A stretch of DNA of 64,000 bases from Marivita sp051859345. Lineage in GTDB: Bacteria; Pseudomonadota; Alphaproteobacteria; Rhodobacterales; Rhodobacteraceae. A program made the translations under genes and the position numbers. The stretch spans positions 1 to 64,000 of the forward strand of contig NZ_JBHYFV010000008.1 of assembly GCF_051859345.1 (NCBI RefSeq), given 5' to 3'. How positions within the stretch are numbered: the stretch's first letter is position 1; every line of letters starts with the position of its first letter. The notes beneath the pieces are model-generated. The model was not told where the DNA came from. It made no database searches and saw only the letters and a program-made list of their open reading frames with translations. Positions 15,599 to 25,099 of the stretch are shown piece by piece.

Positions 15599-17050
15599 AT
15601 GCCCAACACCACCGGACAGGCGAGCACCAGCTGGCAGGCACGCCCGTCCGCCGTGGCAAAGGCGATCCTGTCACATGGGCATCTTCTGGCGGCTGTCATG
15701 GCGGTTCCGCTTTGTGTCGCTTTGGCGGAATGGGACATATCCCTGACGGTGGCGATGGCCTTGCCGACAATCCTGTGCCTTGCGGCGGCGGGGCTTAGCA
15801 CGCGCTACGGCGTGCCGGACGATTTGCGGGAAAACGAAGCGGTCTGCACACTGGTGATGCTGTTTCTGGTCCTGTCGATCCTGCCGATTCCGGCGCTGAT
15901 GGTGCTGGGCATGGAATTCAACGACGCACTGTTCGAGGCGGTCTCGGGTGTGACATCAACCGGCCTGACCGTCGCGCAAGGCACGATGGAGTGGCCCTTT
16001 GCCGGGCATGTGCTGCGCGGCTGGCTGCAATGGACGGGCGGCTTTGCCATCGCCGTGGCGGGGGTTGCGCTGTTGTTGGGGCCGGGGACGGCTGCCAGCA
16101 CGATGGGCAACGTCGGCATAAACGACCGTGACATCCTCAACTCGACCCGAACGCAGGCGCGGGGTCTTCTGATCGCGTATGGTGGGATTACAGCGCTGGC
16201 AATCGCGGCATTGGTTGTCCTGATCCCTGACTGGCAGGAAGGTGTCGCCATTGCCTTGTCCGCCGTATCGACCGGCGGGTTCACGCCGCGCCCGGACAGT
16301 CTTGCCAGCTATTCGACAGCGGCGCAGGCGGTCACAATCTTCTTTTGCATGGCAACGGCGGTTTCGCTTGCGGCCTATGTGCAATTGCAATCCCGCGACT
16401 GGCGCGGAGCGCTGAGGCACAGCGAAGCGGTCAACTTTTCAGGCTTTGCGCTGGCGGGATTGATGTGCGTGGTTGTGGTGCTCATGCTGACCGTCCAACC
16501 GTCATGGTCTGCATTGGTGGATGCCGGACTTAATTTCCTGAGCGGTCTGTCCACCGCCGGGTTCTCGACCGCGCCCATCCCGACTGAACCGGGCTATCTG
16601 GCGCTGGTGCTTGGGGGCATGATCATCGGCGGCGGTGTCGGATCGACCGCCGGGGGGATCAAGTTCGACCGGGTCATCACGCTTGCGCAAATGGTGCGCC
16701 TGACGCTGCTGCGCTTGCGCATCCCGCCGCACGCAGTGACCAGTCTGCGTGACGGCGGGAGAAAGGTGTCGGTGGATCGCGTGATTTCGATTGCGGCGGT
16801 TCTCTTTTGCTATGCCGCGTCGGCGATGCTGTGCTGGATGGTGTTCCTGCTGTCCGGCGCGCCGCCCCTGTCATCCCTGTTCGAGGTCATCTCGGCGCTT
16901 TCGACGGTGGGGTTGTCATCGGGGCTGACCGGCCCGGACATGCAGACGCATCTGAAATATGTGCTGATCGCCGCGATGCTGATGGGGCGGTTGGAGTTCC
17001 TGGCGTTGCTCTTGGCGCTGTCGCCGGGAACCTGGATCAAACGGAGGTAG
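15599..17050 (+). CDS. trkH: TrkH/KtrB-type potassium uptake channel subunit
   Basis: The 483-residue inner-membrane protein of the Trk/Ktr/HKT superfamily imports K+. The four filter-loop repeats are visible: VSGVTSTGLTV, LSAVSTGGFTP, LSGLSTAGFST (followed by GGGVGSTAGGIKFDR) and ISALSTVGLSS. Each keeps the filter glycine. The start at ATG 15599 is chosen because GAGGAC lies 8 bases upstream and because a promoter lies between it and the longer open frame. The RCK partner gene follows after 3 bases. It is co-ordinately placed with exoD on a mirrored divergent promoter. Confidence 0.93.
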   Translation: MPNTTGQASTSWQARPSAVAKAILSHGHLLAAVMAVPLCVALAEWDISLTVAMALPTILCLAAAGLSTRYGVPDDLRENEAVCTLVMLFLVLSILPIPALMVLGMEFNDALFEAVSGVTSTGLTVAQGTMEWPFAGHVLRGWLQWTGGFAIAVAGVALLLGPGTAASTMGNVGINDRDILNSTRTQARGLLIAYGGITALAIAALVVLIPDWQEGVAIALSAVSTGGFTPRPDSLASYSTAAQAVTIFFCMATAVSLAAYVQLQSRDWRGALRHSEAVNFSGFALAGLMCVVVVLMLTVQPSWSALVDAGLNFLSGLSTAGFSTAPIPTEPGYLALVLGGMIIGGGVGSTAGGIKFDRVITLAQMVRLTLLRLRIPPHAVTSLRDGGRKVSVDRVISIAAVLFCYAASAMLCWMVFLLSGAPPLSSLFEVISALSTVGLSSGLTGPDMQTHLKYVLIAAMLMGRLEFLALLLALSPGTWIKRR

Positions 17051-17053
17051 ACC

Positions 17054-17725
17054 ATGAGGATCGTTGTTGTGGGCGCATCGCGCTTTGGACAAGCCACCAC
17101 CCGCCAATTGCTGGACAAGGGACACGAGGTCGTTCTGGTGGACAGTGATCGAAGCCGGCTTGAAAGCCTGGAAGAGGATCTGGATTGCGGGATGCTGCAT
17201 GGCGACGGATCCCTGCCGTCGATCCAGCGCGACGCCTATGGCGATCACGCGGACGCACTGGTCCTGCTGACCAACAGCGATGACGTGAATATCCTTGCCG
17301 CTGCGGTCGGTAAATCCATCGGGTTTGAACGCGTGTTGCCGCAGATCGTCCGTGGCGAATTGATTTCCGTATGCGAGGAACTTGGCCTCGAAGATCTGAT
17401 CGCGCCGCATTCGCGGGTCGCGCGGTCGATCGTGCGTCTGCTCGAAGACAACGACGATGCCGCGATGGAATTGCGGTTCCACAAGGGGTTGCAACTTGTC
17501 GGCTACCAGATCCCGAAGCGGCTTGACGGGGCTACGGTAAGAGACCTTGACCTGCCGGAACGCTGCCGCGCGATCGGGATCGCAAGGGGCGAGGTGGAAG
17601 ACCTTGTTTCCGAGGACACAAAGCTTGATGCGGGCGACAAGCTTGTGCTGCTGGTGGATGAAAATGTGAAGTCTGATCTGGATGCGTATTTCAGCTCCGA
17701 CGACAAAAGTCAGAGCGCCTCTTGA
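17054..17725 (+). CDS. trkA: TrkA/KtrA-like RCK regulatory subunit
   Basis: The 223-residue cytosolic protein gates the TrkH channel in response to nucleotides. The N-terminal RCK-N Rossmann domain starts MRIVVVGASRFGQATTRQL, although the canonical GxGxxG is GASRFG, and has the acidic strand end VVLVDSD. A C-terminal TrkA_C domain (GATVRDLDLPERCRAIGI) follows. With one RCK-N/RCK-C set it resembles KtrA or a half TrkA. It begins 3 bases after trkH, so the two are co-expressed. No terminator was seen before the next promoter at 17768. Confidence 0.92.
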   Translation: MRIVVVGASRFGQATTRQLLDKGHEVVLVDSDRSRLESLEEDLDCGMLHGDGSLPSIQRDAYGDHADALVLLTNSDDVNILAAAVGKSIGFERVLPQIVRGELISVCEELGLEDLIAPHSRVARSIVRLLEDNDDAAMELRFHKGLQLVGYQIPKRLDGATVRDLDLPERCRAIGIARGEVEDLVSEDTKLDAGDKLVLLVDENVKSDLDAYFSSDDKSQSAS

Positions 17726-17767
17726 CCGAAATTGGCGCGAACCGTTGACAATTTTGTGATTTTTTTG

Positions 17768-17792
17768 GGAACCAAGCCCCATCCCCCCCGTT
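17768..17792 (+). promoter_or_regulatory. EcfG-like promoter of the dehydrogenase-oxidase operon
   Basis: GGAAC at 17768-17772 and CGTT at 17789-17792 are 16 bases apart. GGAACCAAG and CGTTTTC repeat the extended form seen at 13392. Transcription would begin near 17798, about 28 bases before the first ATG of the operon at 17826. Confidence 0.65.
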
Positions 17793-17825
17793 TTCTGAGA
17801 GAGACAAGAAGACGGAGTTCCCCCA

Positions 17826-18539
17826 ATGCCGCATTTTTCACGCCGCGCCATTTTGACCAAGATCGGGGCTGCGGGGATTGCCGCCGCCATGCCCGGATCG
17901 CTTGATGCTCAAAACCGATTTGCGGAATTCGACGGTGTCCCGTGGTTCTTTCTGACCGATGCCGAAGCGAAATTTCTGGCCGCCTTCTGCGACGTACTGA
18001 TCCCCGAAGACGAGTTTCCCAGCGCCAGTCAGGCGGGTGTGGTGGATTTCATCGACCTGCAACTGGCCAGCGGCTATGGGCAGGGTGACGAACTCTACAT
18101 GCAAGGGCCGTTTCAGGACGGCACGCCCGAACAGGGGTATCAATCAGACATGGTGCCCGCCCGGCTGATCCGCAGTTTCATCGCAGGTGCGCTTGAGGCG
18201 GGGCAGGATCTGGCGATTTTTGAAGCGGATCGGCGCGATGAGGTGGTGCGCGCGGTGTCAGAGTCCTCGGAACCGGTGAACGGAACCAAGCCGTCGATGG
18301 TGTTCGAAGAGCTTTGGGCACTGACCAAGGAGGGATATTTCGGCGATCCGCTTTACGGCGGCAATCGCGATTATGCTGGTTGGGAAATGATCGGCTTTCC
18401 CGGCGCCCATGCCTATTACACCGAATTTGTCGACAAGAACCGCCCCTTCAACGCGCCCCCCAAGGGCATCGGCCATATCCCCGGAACCAACCGCTCGGCC
18501 TCGATGGGGGCCAGCGCCATGACACGAAAGGACGGCTGA
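17826..18539 (+). CDS. Gluconate 2-dehydrogenase subunit 3-like protein (small subunit)
   Basis: The 237-residue exported protein starts SRRAILTKIGAAGIAAAMPG, a twin-arginine-type signal. The family (gluconate 2-dehydrogenase subunit 3) acts as a small chaperone-like subunit that escorts the FAD-containing GMC subunit through the Tat pathway. Conserved phrases are FLAAFCDVLIPEDEFP (near residue 48) and EGYFGDPLYGGNRDYAGWEMIGFPG. It lies 1 base before the GMC gene and heads a tightly packed operon reaching to CtaG. Confidence 0.9.
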   Translation: MPHFSRRAILTKIGAAGIAAAMPGSLDAQNRFAEFDGVPWFFLTDAEAKFLAAFCDVLIPEDEFPSASQAGVVDFIDLQLASGYGQGDELYMQGPFQDGTPEQGYQSDMVPARLIRSFIAGALEAGQDLAIFEADRRDEVVRAVSESSEPVNGTKPSMVFEELWALTKEGYFGDPLYGGNRDYAGWEMIGFPGAHAYYTEFVDKNRPFNAPPKGIGHIPGTNRSASMGASAMTRKDG

Positions 18540-18540
18540 G

Positions 18541-20319
18541 ATGGTTACCGAATTGCCGAAAACCGATGTGGTGATCGTGGGGGCCGGCTGGACCGGGCTG
18601 GCGGCGGCTTATGAACTGGCAAATGCTGGGCAGCGGTGTGTCGTTCTGGAACGCGGCGGCTGGCGGCACAGTGCCACCAGCTTTGGCGCGCCGGAGGAAC
18701 ATGACGAACTGAAGTACGCCCGTCGCAAGGGACACATGGTCGATACCCCGGTCAAGACGCTCAGCTTTCGCAACACCGATGCGCAAACTGCCTTGCCTAT
18801 GCGTCGGCTGGGATCATTCCTTCCCGGCAAGGGGCTGGGTGGCGCAGGCATTCACTGGAACGGCCAGCTTTGGCGGCCCTTGCCCAGCGATCTGAACATG
18901 GCGACGCATTACCGTGACACATACGGAGCGGACGTTCTGGACGGTCTGACGGTACAGGACTGGGGTGTGAGTTATGACGAACTTGAGCCGCATCTGGATT
19001 TCTTCGACAAAATCTGCGGCACTGCCGGGACCACCGGCAATCTTGACGGTGAACAGGTCAGCGGCGGCAACATCTTCGAAGGACCGCGCAGCGAGGACTA
19101 TCCCAACCCACCGATGAAAAGCTCTCCGCCGCAGGAACTGTTCCGCAAGGCGGCGGCGGAAATGGGGTATCATCCGTTCCAGATGCCATCGGCGAATGTC
19201 ACACGGGAATACGAAAATCCCTATGGGGCCAAGCTGCATCCCTGCACCTATTGCGGTTTTTGTGAACGCTTCGGCTGTGGCTATCTGGCCAAGGCCGATC
19301 CGATCATCTGCATCTATGACGTGCTCAAGGATCACGAGAATTTCGAGTTGCGCACCGAAACCCATGTTTTGCGCGTCGAGAAATCCGCCGATGGGGCGAC
19401 CGCTACCGGCGTAACCTATATCGACGGCGACGGGCGCGAAGTGTTCCAGCCCGCCGATACGGTCTGCCTCAACGCCTATGCGCTGTGGAATGTGCATCTG
19501 ATGCTGGTCAGCGGCCTGGGGACACCTTACGACCCCGCGAGCGGGCAAGGCACGGTCGGGCGGAACTACTCGTATCAGACCCTCGCCTCGGCCTCGGTCT
19601 TTTTCAACAAGGATGTCTGGTCCAATCCCTTCATGGGGGCGGGCGCGATGGGCGTGTCCATCGACGATTTCAACGGCGACAATTTCGATCACACCGATCT
19701 TGGCTTTGTCGGCGGCGGCTATATCAGCGCCACCCAGACCAACGGCCGCCCGATCAATTATCAGCCAACACCACCCGGCACTCCGTCCTGGGGGCGGGAA
19801 TGGAAACAGGCGGTGCGGGACAATTACCTGCACCATATCGGGCTGACCGTACACGGATCGTCGGTGTCGGTGCCGCAGAACCATCTCGACCTCGATCCGA
19901 CCTATGTGGACGATTACGGCCAGCCACTTTTGCGCATGACCTTCGATTTCCCCGAAAATGATCGCCGGATGTCGAAATATGTCCTGTCCAAGGCCGAGGA
20001 AATCGCCCGCAACATGGACCATGTGACCGAGGTGAGCACCTCCAACCGCGCCGCCGAAGGGTCAAGCTATTCGGTTGTGCCCTATCAGACCACGCACAAT
20101 GTCGGCGGGGCGGTCATGGGAACCGATCCGACAACCAGCGTCGTCAACCGCTATGGCCAGATGTGGGACCATCACAACGTGTTTGTCTTCGGTGCCTGCC
20201 TGTTCCCACAGAACCTTGGTTACAACCCGACGGGACCGCTGATGGGTCTGGCCTATTGGACGCTGGATCACATGAAAAACGACTATCTCGCCAATCCCCG
20301 CCCGCTGATGGATGCCTGA
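18541..20319 (+). CDS. FAD-dependent GMC dehydrogenase large subunit (sugar/gluconate dehydrogenase type)
   Basis: The 592-residue flavoprotein opens with the FAD-binding VVIVGAGWTGLAAAYELA and ends with the GMC active-site pair: His519 in THNVGG and Asn562 in NLGYNPTGPL. A four-cysteine motif CTYCGFC-ERFGC (C235, C238, C241, C246) resembles the cluster-binding region of FAD glucose and fructose dehydrogenases that hold a [3Fe-4S] centre passing electrons to cytochrome c. It lacks its own signal and probably crosses the membrane with the Tat-bearing small subunit. The substrate is likely a sugar, sugar acid or polyol. The downstream cytochromes and oxidase indicate the electron route. Confidence 0.9.
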   Translation: MVTELPKTDVVIVGAGWTGLAAAYELANAGQRCVVLERGGWRHSATSFGAPEEHDELKYARRKGHMVDTPVKTLSFRNTDAQTALPMRRLGSFLPGKGLGGAGIHWNGQLWRPLPSDLNMATHYRDTYGADVLDGLTVQDWGVSYDELEPHLDFFDKICGTAGTTGNLDGEQVSGGNIFEGPRSEDYPNPPMKSSPPQELFRKAAAEMGYHPFQMPSANVTREYENPYGAKLHPCTYCGFCERFGCGYLAKADPIICIYDVLKDHENFELRTETHVLRVEKSADGATATGVTYIDGDGREVFQPADTVCLNAYALWNVHLMLVSGLGTPYDPASGQGTVGRNYSYQTLASASVFFNKDVWSNPFMGAGAMGVSIDDFNGDNFDHTDLGFVGGGYISATQTNGRPINYQPTPPGTPSWGREWKQAVRDNYLHHIGLTVHGSSVSVPQNHLDLDPTYVDDYGQPLLRMTFDFPENDRRMSKYVLSKAEEIARNMDHVTEVSTSNRAAEGSSYSVVPYQTTHNVGGAVMGTDPTTSVVNRYGQMWDHHNVFVFGACLFPQNLGYNPTGPLMGLAYWTLDHMKNDYLANPRPLMDA

Positions 20320-20331
20320 AGGAGACCCGAC

Positions 20332-21126
20332 ATGAGACAGACCCAGATCACAGCTTTGGTATCGCTTCCCATCCTGCTTGGCGTGTCCTGGGCCGTCAGC
20401 GCGCAGGATTTCTCGGACGGGCCGACCATCCGGATGCTGGAGGACCGGCTGGAACAGGACGATGTTGCCTTCAACGCGACGGTGGACCGGACGCCTGACG
20501 ACGATCTTCTGGAGGTTGGCCGTCTTGTTGCCATGGGTGGCGCGGAAAACGGCGGGTCGGGCATGGCCTGCATCACCTGCCACGGGGTTGACGGGCATGG
20601 CGATGGCTCGGGAGCCTTTCCTCGGCTGGACGGGCAACCGGGATGGTATCTTGATAAACAGCTTGTCGATTACACCAGCGGCGCGCGGCCCAACCAGGTC
20701 ATGAGCGCCATTGCGGAACGCCTGACCGAATACGAGATGGAGGCGGTGTCGGCCTATTACGGTGCGATGCCGACCGGCACTATCCCGAAACACGGCGATG
20801 TCGAGGGCACGCGCCTGCAATGGGGTGGTCAACTGGCCGCCGTGGGATCCGCTGAAAAGGGCATTCCCGCCTGCGTCAACTGTCACGGGCCAAGCGGCAC
20901 CGGGCTTGCCCCCTCGGTTCCCTACCTGGCCGGGCAATATGCCAGTTACATGGCGCTTCAGCTTGAGCTTTGGAAAGAGGGCGTGCGGGACAATGATGCG
21001 ATGAACGTCATGTCGTCGATTGCCCGCAAGATGGATGAAAGCGACATGGACGCGGTGGCCGAATATTACGCCCGCGTGACGCGTGACGGTGCCGCGATCG
21101 ACCCGGACATGGCCGTGACGGAGTGA
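20332..21126 (+). CDS. Diheme cytochrome c subunit
   Basis: The 264-residue periplasmic protein has a Sec signal cleaved after residue 25 (VSAQD region) and two heme sites, CITCHG and CVNCHG, in tandem class-I cytochrome domains. Each half has a later Met (SAIAERLTEYEM and MNVMSSIARKM) as possible sixth ligand. It begins 12 bases after the GMC gene with an AAGGAG site and is the natural acceptor of electrons from the flavoprotein's Fe-S centre. Confidence 0.9.
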   Translation: MRQTQITALVSLPILLGVSWAVSAQDFSDGPTIRMLEDRLEQDDVAFNATVDRTPDDDLLEVGRLVAMGGAENGGSGMACITCHGVDGHGDGSGAFPRLDGQPGWYLDKQLVDYTSGARPNQVMSAIAERLTEYEMEAVSAYYGAMPTGTIPKHGDVEGTRLQWGGQLAAVGSAEKGIPACVNCHGPSGTGLAPSVPYLAGQYASYMALQLELWKEGVRDNDAMNVMSSIARKMDESDMDAVAEYYARVTRDGAAIDPDMAVTE

Positions 21127-21132
21127 GGCTAC

Positions 21133-21654
21133 ATGTCCGGAGAGGACCGTCAAAAAAGCCCCTTGGCCGCCATTGTCAGCATCTTGGTCGGCATAGGGCT
21201 TTCCGTGGGTGTCGGGTTCTGGGCGCTGGGAACGCCGGGGCATGATCCGGTTGGAAATGCCATCCTGACCGCCAGAACCGCCATGAGTGACAGTTTTGAT
21301 ACGCTGCGCTCCGCGCCAGAGGATGGGCATCCCGATTGGGAAGCAGCCAGCATGGTCCTGCATGACGCGGATGCGGAACGCGGAGCGTCCTTGATCGCGC
21401 AACACGGCTGTGGATCCTGTCATATCGTTCCGGGCGTGTCCCGTGCACATGGCACAGTGGGGCCAAGCCTCGCAGGGTTTCGCGACCGCGCCTATGTGGC
21501 CGGCGTCCTGCCGAACAGGCCCGGCGATCTGGTGGATTGGCTCATGCGACCATCGGTGCATTCCCCTGACACCGCCATGCCCGATCTGGGCCTGACCGAG
21601 TCCGAGGGACGCGACATGGCTGCCTATCTCTATACGCTCCGGCAAGACCGATGA
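21133..21654 (+). CDS. Membrane-anchored monoheme cytochrome c
   Basis: The 173-residue protein has one N-terminal membrane anchor (LAAIVSILVGIGLSVGVGFW, residues 11-30) and a periplasmic cytochrome c domain with heme site CGSCH and a later MPDLGLTESEGRDMAAYL helix. It overlaps the coxB start by 4 bases. The role is inferred as shuttling electrons between the dehydrogenase cytochrome and the oxidase CuA domain at the membrane surface. Confidence 0.88.
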   Translation: MSGEDRQKSPLAAIVSILVGIGLSVGVGFWALGTPGHDPVGNAILTARTAMSDSFDTLRSAPEDGHPDWEAASMVLHDADAERGASLIAQHGCGSCHIVPGVSRAHGTVGPSLAGFRDRAYVAGVLPNRPGDLVDWLMRPSVHSPDTAMPDLGLTESEGRDMAAYLYTLRQDR

Positions 21655-22583
21655 CGTCAACGCTCGATCAGTTCGGATCTCAAACCACCTATGCCGATGC
21701 CGGTATCGGCGCGGCGAGTACGCTGTGGTTGACCAATGGCATGACCCTCGTGGGGTTGGCCATCTTTTTCATCGTCATGAGTGCCACCTTGCTGGCGTGG
21801 CGGTCCAACGGCGGCGGGCGCAACTGGTGGATCGTCGGCGGCGGGATCGTCTTCCCGCTGGTCACTCTGGCACTCCTGACCTTCTTTTCAGCCACCACGC
21901 TGCGCGCGATCACCGGCGGAACCGGGCCGGACACCCCGGTGATCGAGGTGACGGGGCATCAATACTGGTGGGATGTGGTGCAGGACGCGGACGGGCGCGC
22001 GTTGCGTGACGCCAATGAAATCGTGTTGCCAAAAAGCGTGCCGGTCACGCTGCGGCTGCTTTCGGATGACGTGATCCATTCCTTCTGGGTGCCGTCGATC
22101 GCGGGCAAGATGGACATGATCCCCGGTCGCATCAACGAACTGACCGTCACCGCAACCAAAGAGGGTCGCTTTCGTGGGCAATGCGCCGAGTTCTGCGGCT
22201 TGTCACACCCGCTGATGGCGTTCGAGGTCGTGGTTCTTCCCGCAGATGCTTATGCCACCTATCTCGATGGGCTCGAGGACGAGGCCCGAGACGCTGTCAC
22301 TCCACAGGAACGGCGCGGCAAGGAGGTGTTCCTGACCTCCGGCTGCATTGCTTGCCATGCGGTGCGCGGCGTGTCGGAAACCGGACAATTGGGGCCGGAT
22401 CTGTCCCGTGTCGGGGCGCGGGCCAGTCTGGGCGCGGGGATGTGGCGCATGAACCTTGGCAACCTTGCCGGCTGGATCGCCGATGTGGGTGACATGAAAC
22501 CCGGCGCAGAGATGCCGTCCTACAACCACCTGAGCGGCCCTGACCTGCGCGCCGTCGCCGTCTGGCTGGAGAGCCTGAAATGA
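21651..22583 (+). CDS. coxB: Cytochrome c oxidase subunit II with fused cytochrome c (caa3 type)
   Basis: The 310-residue protein has two membrane helices, a CuA cupredoxin domain and a C-terminal cytochrome c domain. CuA ligands are all present: His143 (VIHSFWVP), Cys178, Glu180, Cys182, His186 and Met189 in CAEFCGLSHPLM. The aromatic entry motif QYWWD is intact. The extra heme site is C232-IA-CH236. This fused layout defines caa3-type oxidases, which take electrons from membrane or soluble c-type donors directly. No lipobox was seen. It overlaps both neighbours by 4 bases. Confidence 0.95.
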   Translation: MTSTLDQFGSQTTYADAGIGAASTLWLTNGMTLVGLAIFFIVMSATLLAWRSNGGGRNWWIVGGGIVFPLVTLALLTFFSATTLRAITGGTGPDTPVIEVTGHQYWWDVVQDADGRALRDANEIVLPKSVPVTLRLLSDDVIHSFWVPSIAGKMDMIPGRINELTVTATKEGRFRGQCAEFCGLSHPLMAFEVVVLPADAYATYLDGLEDEARDAVTPQERRGKEVFLTSGCIACHAVRGVSETGQLGPDLSRVGARASLGAGMWRMNLGNLAGWIADVGDMKPGAEMPSYNHLSGPDLRAVAVWLESLK

Positions 22584-25099
22584 CAATGATCGACCATGGC
22601 GACACCTATTCCGGCACCCGAAAAGGCGACCCCGGCAAGTCGCTGGAAGAGATCTGGGCCACGCCCACCGGGTTTCGCCGGTTCTCGTCGGTCAGTCACC
22701 GGGTCGTCGGCAAGCGGTTCATCTATACCGGCTTTGTCTTTTTCCTGATCGCGGGTTTTCTGGCGCTTCTGGTGCGCACGCAGTTGATCGTGCCGGGGAA
22801 CACGTTTCTGGACAACGAGACCTACAATCAGGTTTTCACCATGCACGGGACATTGATGATGTTCCTGTTCGCGATCCCGATCCTTGAAGGGTTCGCAATC
22901 TACCTGATCCCGATGATGCTGGGCGCGCGTGACCTGATCTTCCCGCGCCTTGGGCAGTTCAGCTATTACTGCTACCTGTTCGGCGGGATCATCGTCTTGT
23001 CATCCTTCCTGTTTGACGCGGCCCCCGATGGCGGCTGGTTCATGTATGTGCCCCTGTCCACCAACGCCTTCACGTCGGGCTTGTCGGCGGATTTCTGGCT
23101 GATCGGCATCACCTTCGCCGAGATCGCCTCGGTCACGGCGGCGGTGGAACTGATCGCCGCCATCCTCTGCGCCCGCGCGCCGGGGATGAGCCTGACCAAG
23201 ATGCCGATCTTCGCATGGTACATGCTTGTCACCGCCTTCATGATCGCCATCGGCTTTCCGCCACTCATCATCGGGTCGATCCTGCTTGAGGCGAACCGCT
23301 TGCTGGGGTTGCCGTTTTTCGACCCGACGCTCGGGGGTGATCCGCTTCTGTGGCAGCACCTTTTCTGGCTGTTCGGCCATCCCGAGGTCTATATCATCTT
23401 CCTGCCCGCCGCCGGAATGGTCGCCACGATCCTGCCGACCTTTGTGGGCAAGCCGCTTTTCGGCTACGGCTTTGTGGTGGCGGCGGTGGTGTCGATGGGG
23501 TTCATCAGTTTCGGCCTCTGGGCGCACCACATGTTCACGACCGGTTTGCCGATCCTGTCGCTGTCGCTTTTCTCGGCGGCCTCGACCATGGTGGCGGTGC
23601 CGACCGGAGTGCAGATCTTTGCCTTCATTGCCACGCTGGCGCAGGGCAAGGTGCGCTTGACGACGCCGATGCTTTTCGTGCTGGGGTTCCTCTTCATCTT
23701 TGTGCTGGGCGGATTGACCGGCGTGATGCTTGCCAGTGTTCCGTTCAACTGGCAGGCGCATGACAGCTATTTCGTGGTGGCCCACCTGCATTACGTCCTG
23801 ATCGGCGGCATGGTGTTTCCGCTTTTCGGCGCGTTCTACTATTGGGCGCCCAGCATCACCGGGCGGATGCTGTCGGAGCGCCTTGGCAAATGGGTGTTCT
23901 GGCTGATGTTCATTGGCTTCAACACAACATTTCTCCTGATGCACGTCACCGGATTGCGCGGGATGCCGCGTCGCATCGCCACTTATCCCGAGGGGATCGG
24001 GTGGGATCGGTTGAACCTGCTGAGTTCCCTTGGATCCTACATCCTTGCCGCCGGTGTCGCGCTTTTTGTCTTCGATTTTGTCCGCCACCTGAAACGCGGT
24101 CCTCTGGCGGGGCGCGACCCGTGGGGGGCAGGCACGATGGAGTGGCTTTATCCAACCGTTGCCGTTGGCTTCAACTTCCATGCCATTCCACCGGTCTCGA
24201 GCTGCGAACCGCTTTGGGATCATCCGCATCTTCTGGACAATCACGCGCATGAGGTGGACGGGATGCTGGCCAGGCTGAACGACGGGCGGCGCGAAACCAT
24301 CGGCTGTGATCCGGTCAGCGGCACTCCAATTCAGATCCTGCGCCTGCCGCATCCGAGTTTTGTGCCGATGTTCACCGCTTTCGCCCTTGCCGTGGCCTTT
24401 GCCGCAACCCTGGCCAGCGCCTATTGGGTCGCACTGGGTGGGATTGCCGTGTCGCTGTTCGGCTTTGCGATTTGGGCATGGGAGCCGTCCGACAGCGGCG
24501 TCACCCGCGATGCCGGGCTGGGTCACGTTCTTCCCGTCAACATCGTGGAGAAACGCAGCCACATGCACATCGCGGTGGTGGGGACGATGCTGGTGCTTTA
24601 CGCGCTCTTTGCCTCGTTGCTGTTTGCCATCCTGTATCTCTGGAACGTCTATCCCACATTTGCCGCCCGAACAGGCGAGCCGATGATCTTTTGGACCGTG
24701 CTGGCGGGTTTGGCGGGTGTGGTCCTGATCGGATCGGGCATGGTGAACCGCCGTGTGGCCCTCGCCGACCGGATCGGGATTGCCGTGTTCTGCAATATCG
24801 CGGTGGCCCTTGTGTCGGCGGGATCAGCGCTTTGCCTGGCTTTGGCGATTGTGGACACCGACCCTTGGGGAACCGCGCTTGGTGCAACCATGTGGGCCGT
24901 TGTCGCCTTTGTCGCAGCGAACCTGTTCGTCACCCTTTTTTGGGCGCTGTTCAATTGCGCGCGCAAGGTCGCGGGATGTGTCGGCGCGGGGCAATGCCTT
25001 CCGGATTACAACCTTGCCACCTATGCCAAGGGCACCGGGGCCATGGTCACCATCACGGCGGCGCTTTTCCTTGCCGGCGCGTTGGGAGGTTTGCAATGA
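22580..25099 (+). CDS. coxA: Cytochrome c oxidase subunit I fused to a subunit III-like domain
   Basis: At 839 residues this is about 300 longer than an ordinary subunit I. Heme and CuB ligands are in place: His89 (HGTLMMF), His267 with Glu269 and Tyr271 (GHPEVY), His316-His317 (HHMFTTG), His402 and His404 (AHLHYVL). Glu269 marks an A1-family D-channel enzyme, and the entrance Asp is kept in GARDLIFPRL. From about residue 590 the chain continues with roughly seven more hydrophobic segments, including RSHMHIAVVGTMLVLYALF, as in fused I/III subunits of some caa3 oxidases. There is no separate subunit III gene in the operon, which supports the fusion. Confidence 0.93.
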   Translation: MTMIDHGDTYSGTRKGDPGKSLEEIWATPTGFRRFSSVSHRVVGKRFIYTGFVFFLIAGFLALLVRTQLIVPGNTFLDNETYNQVFTMHGTLMMFLFAIPILEGFAIYLIPMMLGARDLIFPRLGQFSYYCYLFGGIIVLSSFLFDAAPDGGWFMYVPLSTNAFTSGLSADFWLIGITFAEIASVTAAVELIAAILCARAPGMSLTKMPIFAWYMLVTAFMIAIGFPPLIIGSILLEANRLLGLPFFDPTLGGDPLLWQHLFWLFGHPEVYIIFLPAAGMVATILPTFVGKPLFGYGFVVAAVVSMGFISFGLWAHHMFTTGLPILSLSLFSAASTMVAVPTGVQIFAFIATLAQGKVRLTTPMLFVLGFLFIFVLGGLTGVMLASVPFNWQAHDSYFVVAHLHYVLIGGMVFPLFGAFYYWAPSITGRMLSERLGKWVFWLMFIGFNTTFLLMHVTGLRGMPRRIATYPEGIGWDRLNLLSSLGSYILAAGVALFVFDFVRHLKRGPLAGRDPWGAGTMEWLYPTVAVGFNFHAIPPVSSCEPLWDHPHLLDNHAHEVDGMLARLNDGRRETIGCDPVSGTPIQILRLPHPSFVPMFTAFALAVAFAATLASAYWVALGGIAVSLFGFAIWAWEPSDSGVTRDAGLGHVLPVNIVEKRSHMHIAVVGTMLVLYALFASLLFAILYLWNVYPTFAARTGEPMIFWTVLAGLAGVVLIGSGMVNRRVALADRIGIAVFCNIAVALVSAGSALCLALAIVDTDPWGTALGATMWAVVAFVAANLFVTLFWALFNCARKVAGCVGAGQCLPDYNLATYAKGTGAMVTITAALFLAGALGGLQ

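Noticed and set aside
17745..17750. Perfect TTGACA -35 box before the dehydrogenase-oxidase operon
   Set aside because: No acceptable -10 at 16-18 bases; the spacing instead lands on GGAACC, which fits the EcfG-like promoter.
20062..21660. Minus-strand 532-codon frame over the GMC end and cytochrome genes
   Set aside because: Rich in His, Arg and Gly without motifs; the plus strand carries complete heme proteins.
23000..24568. Minus-strand 522-codon frame over coxA
   Set aside because: Very high His, Arg and Gln content and no hydrophobic core; shadow of a membrane protein.
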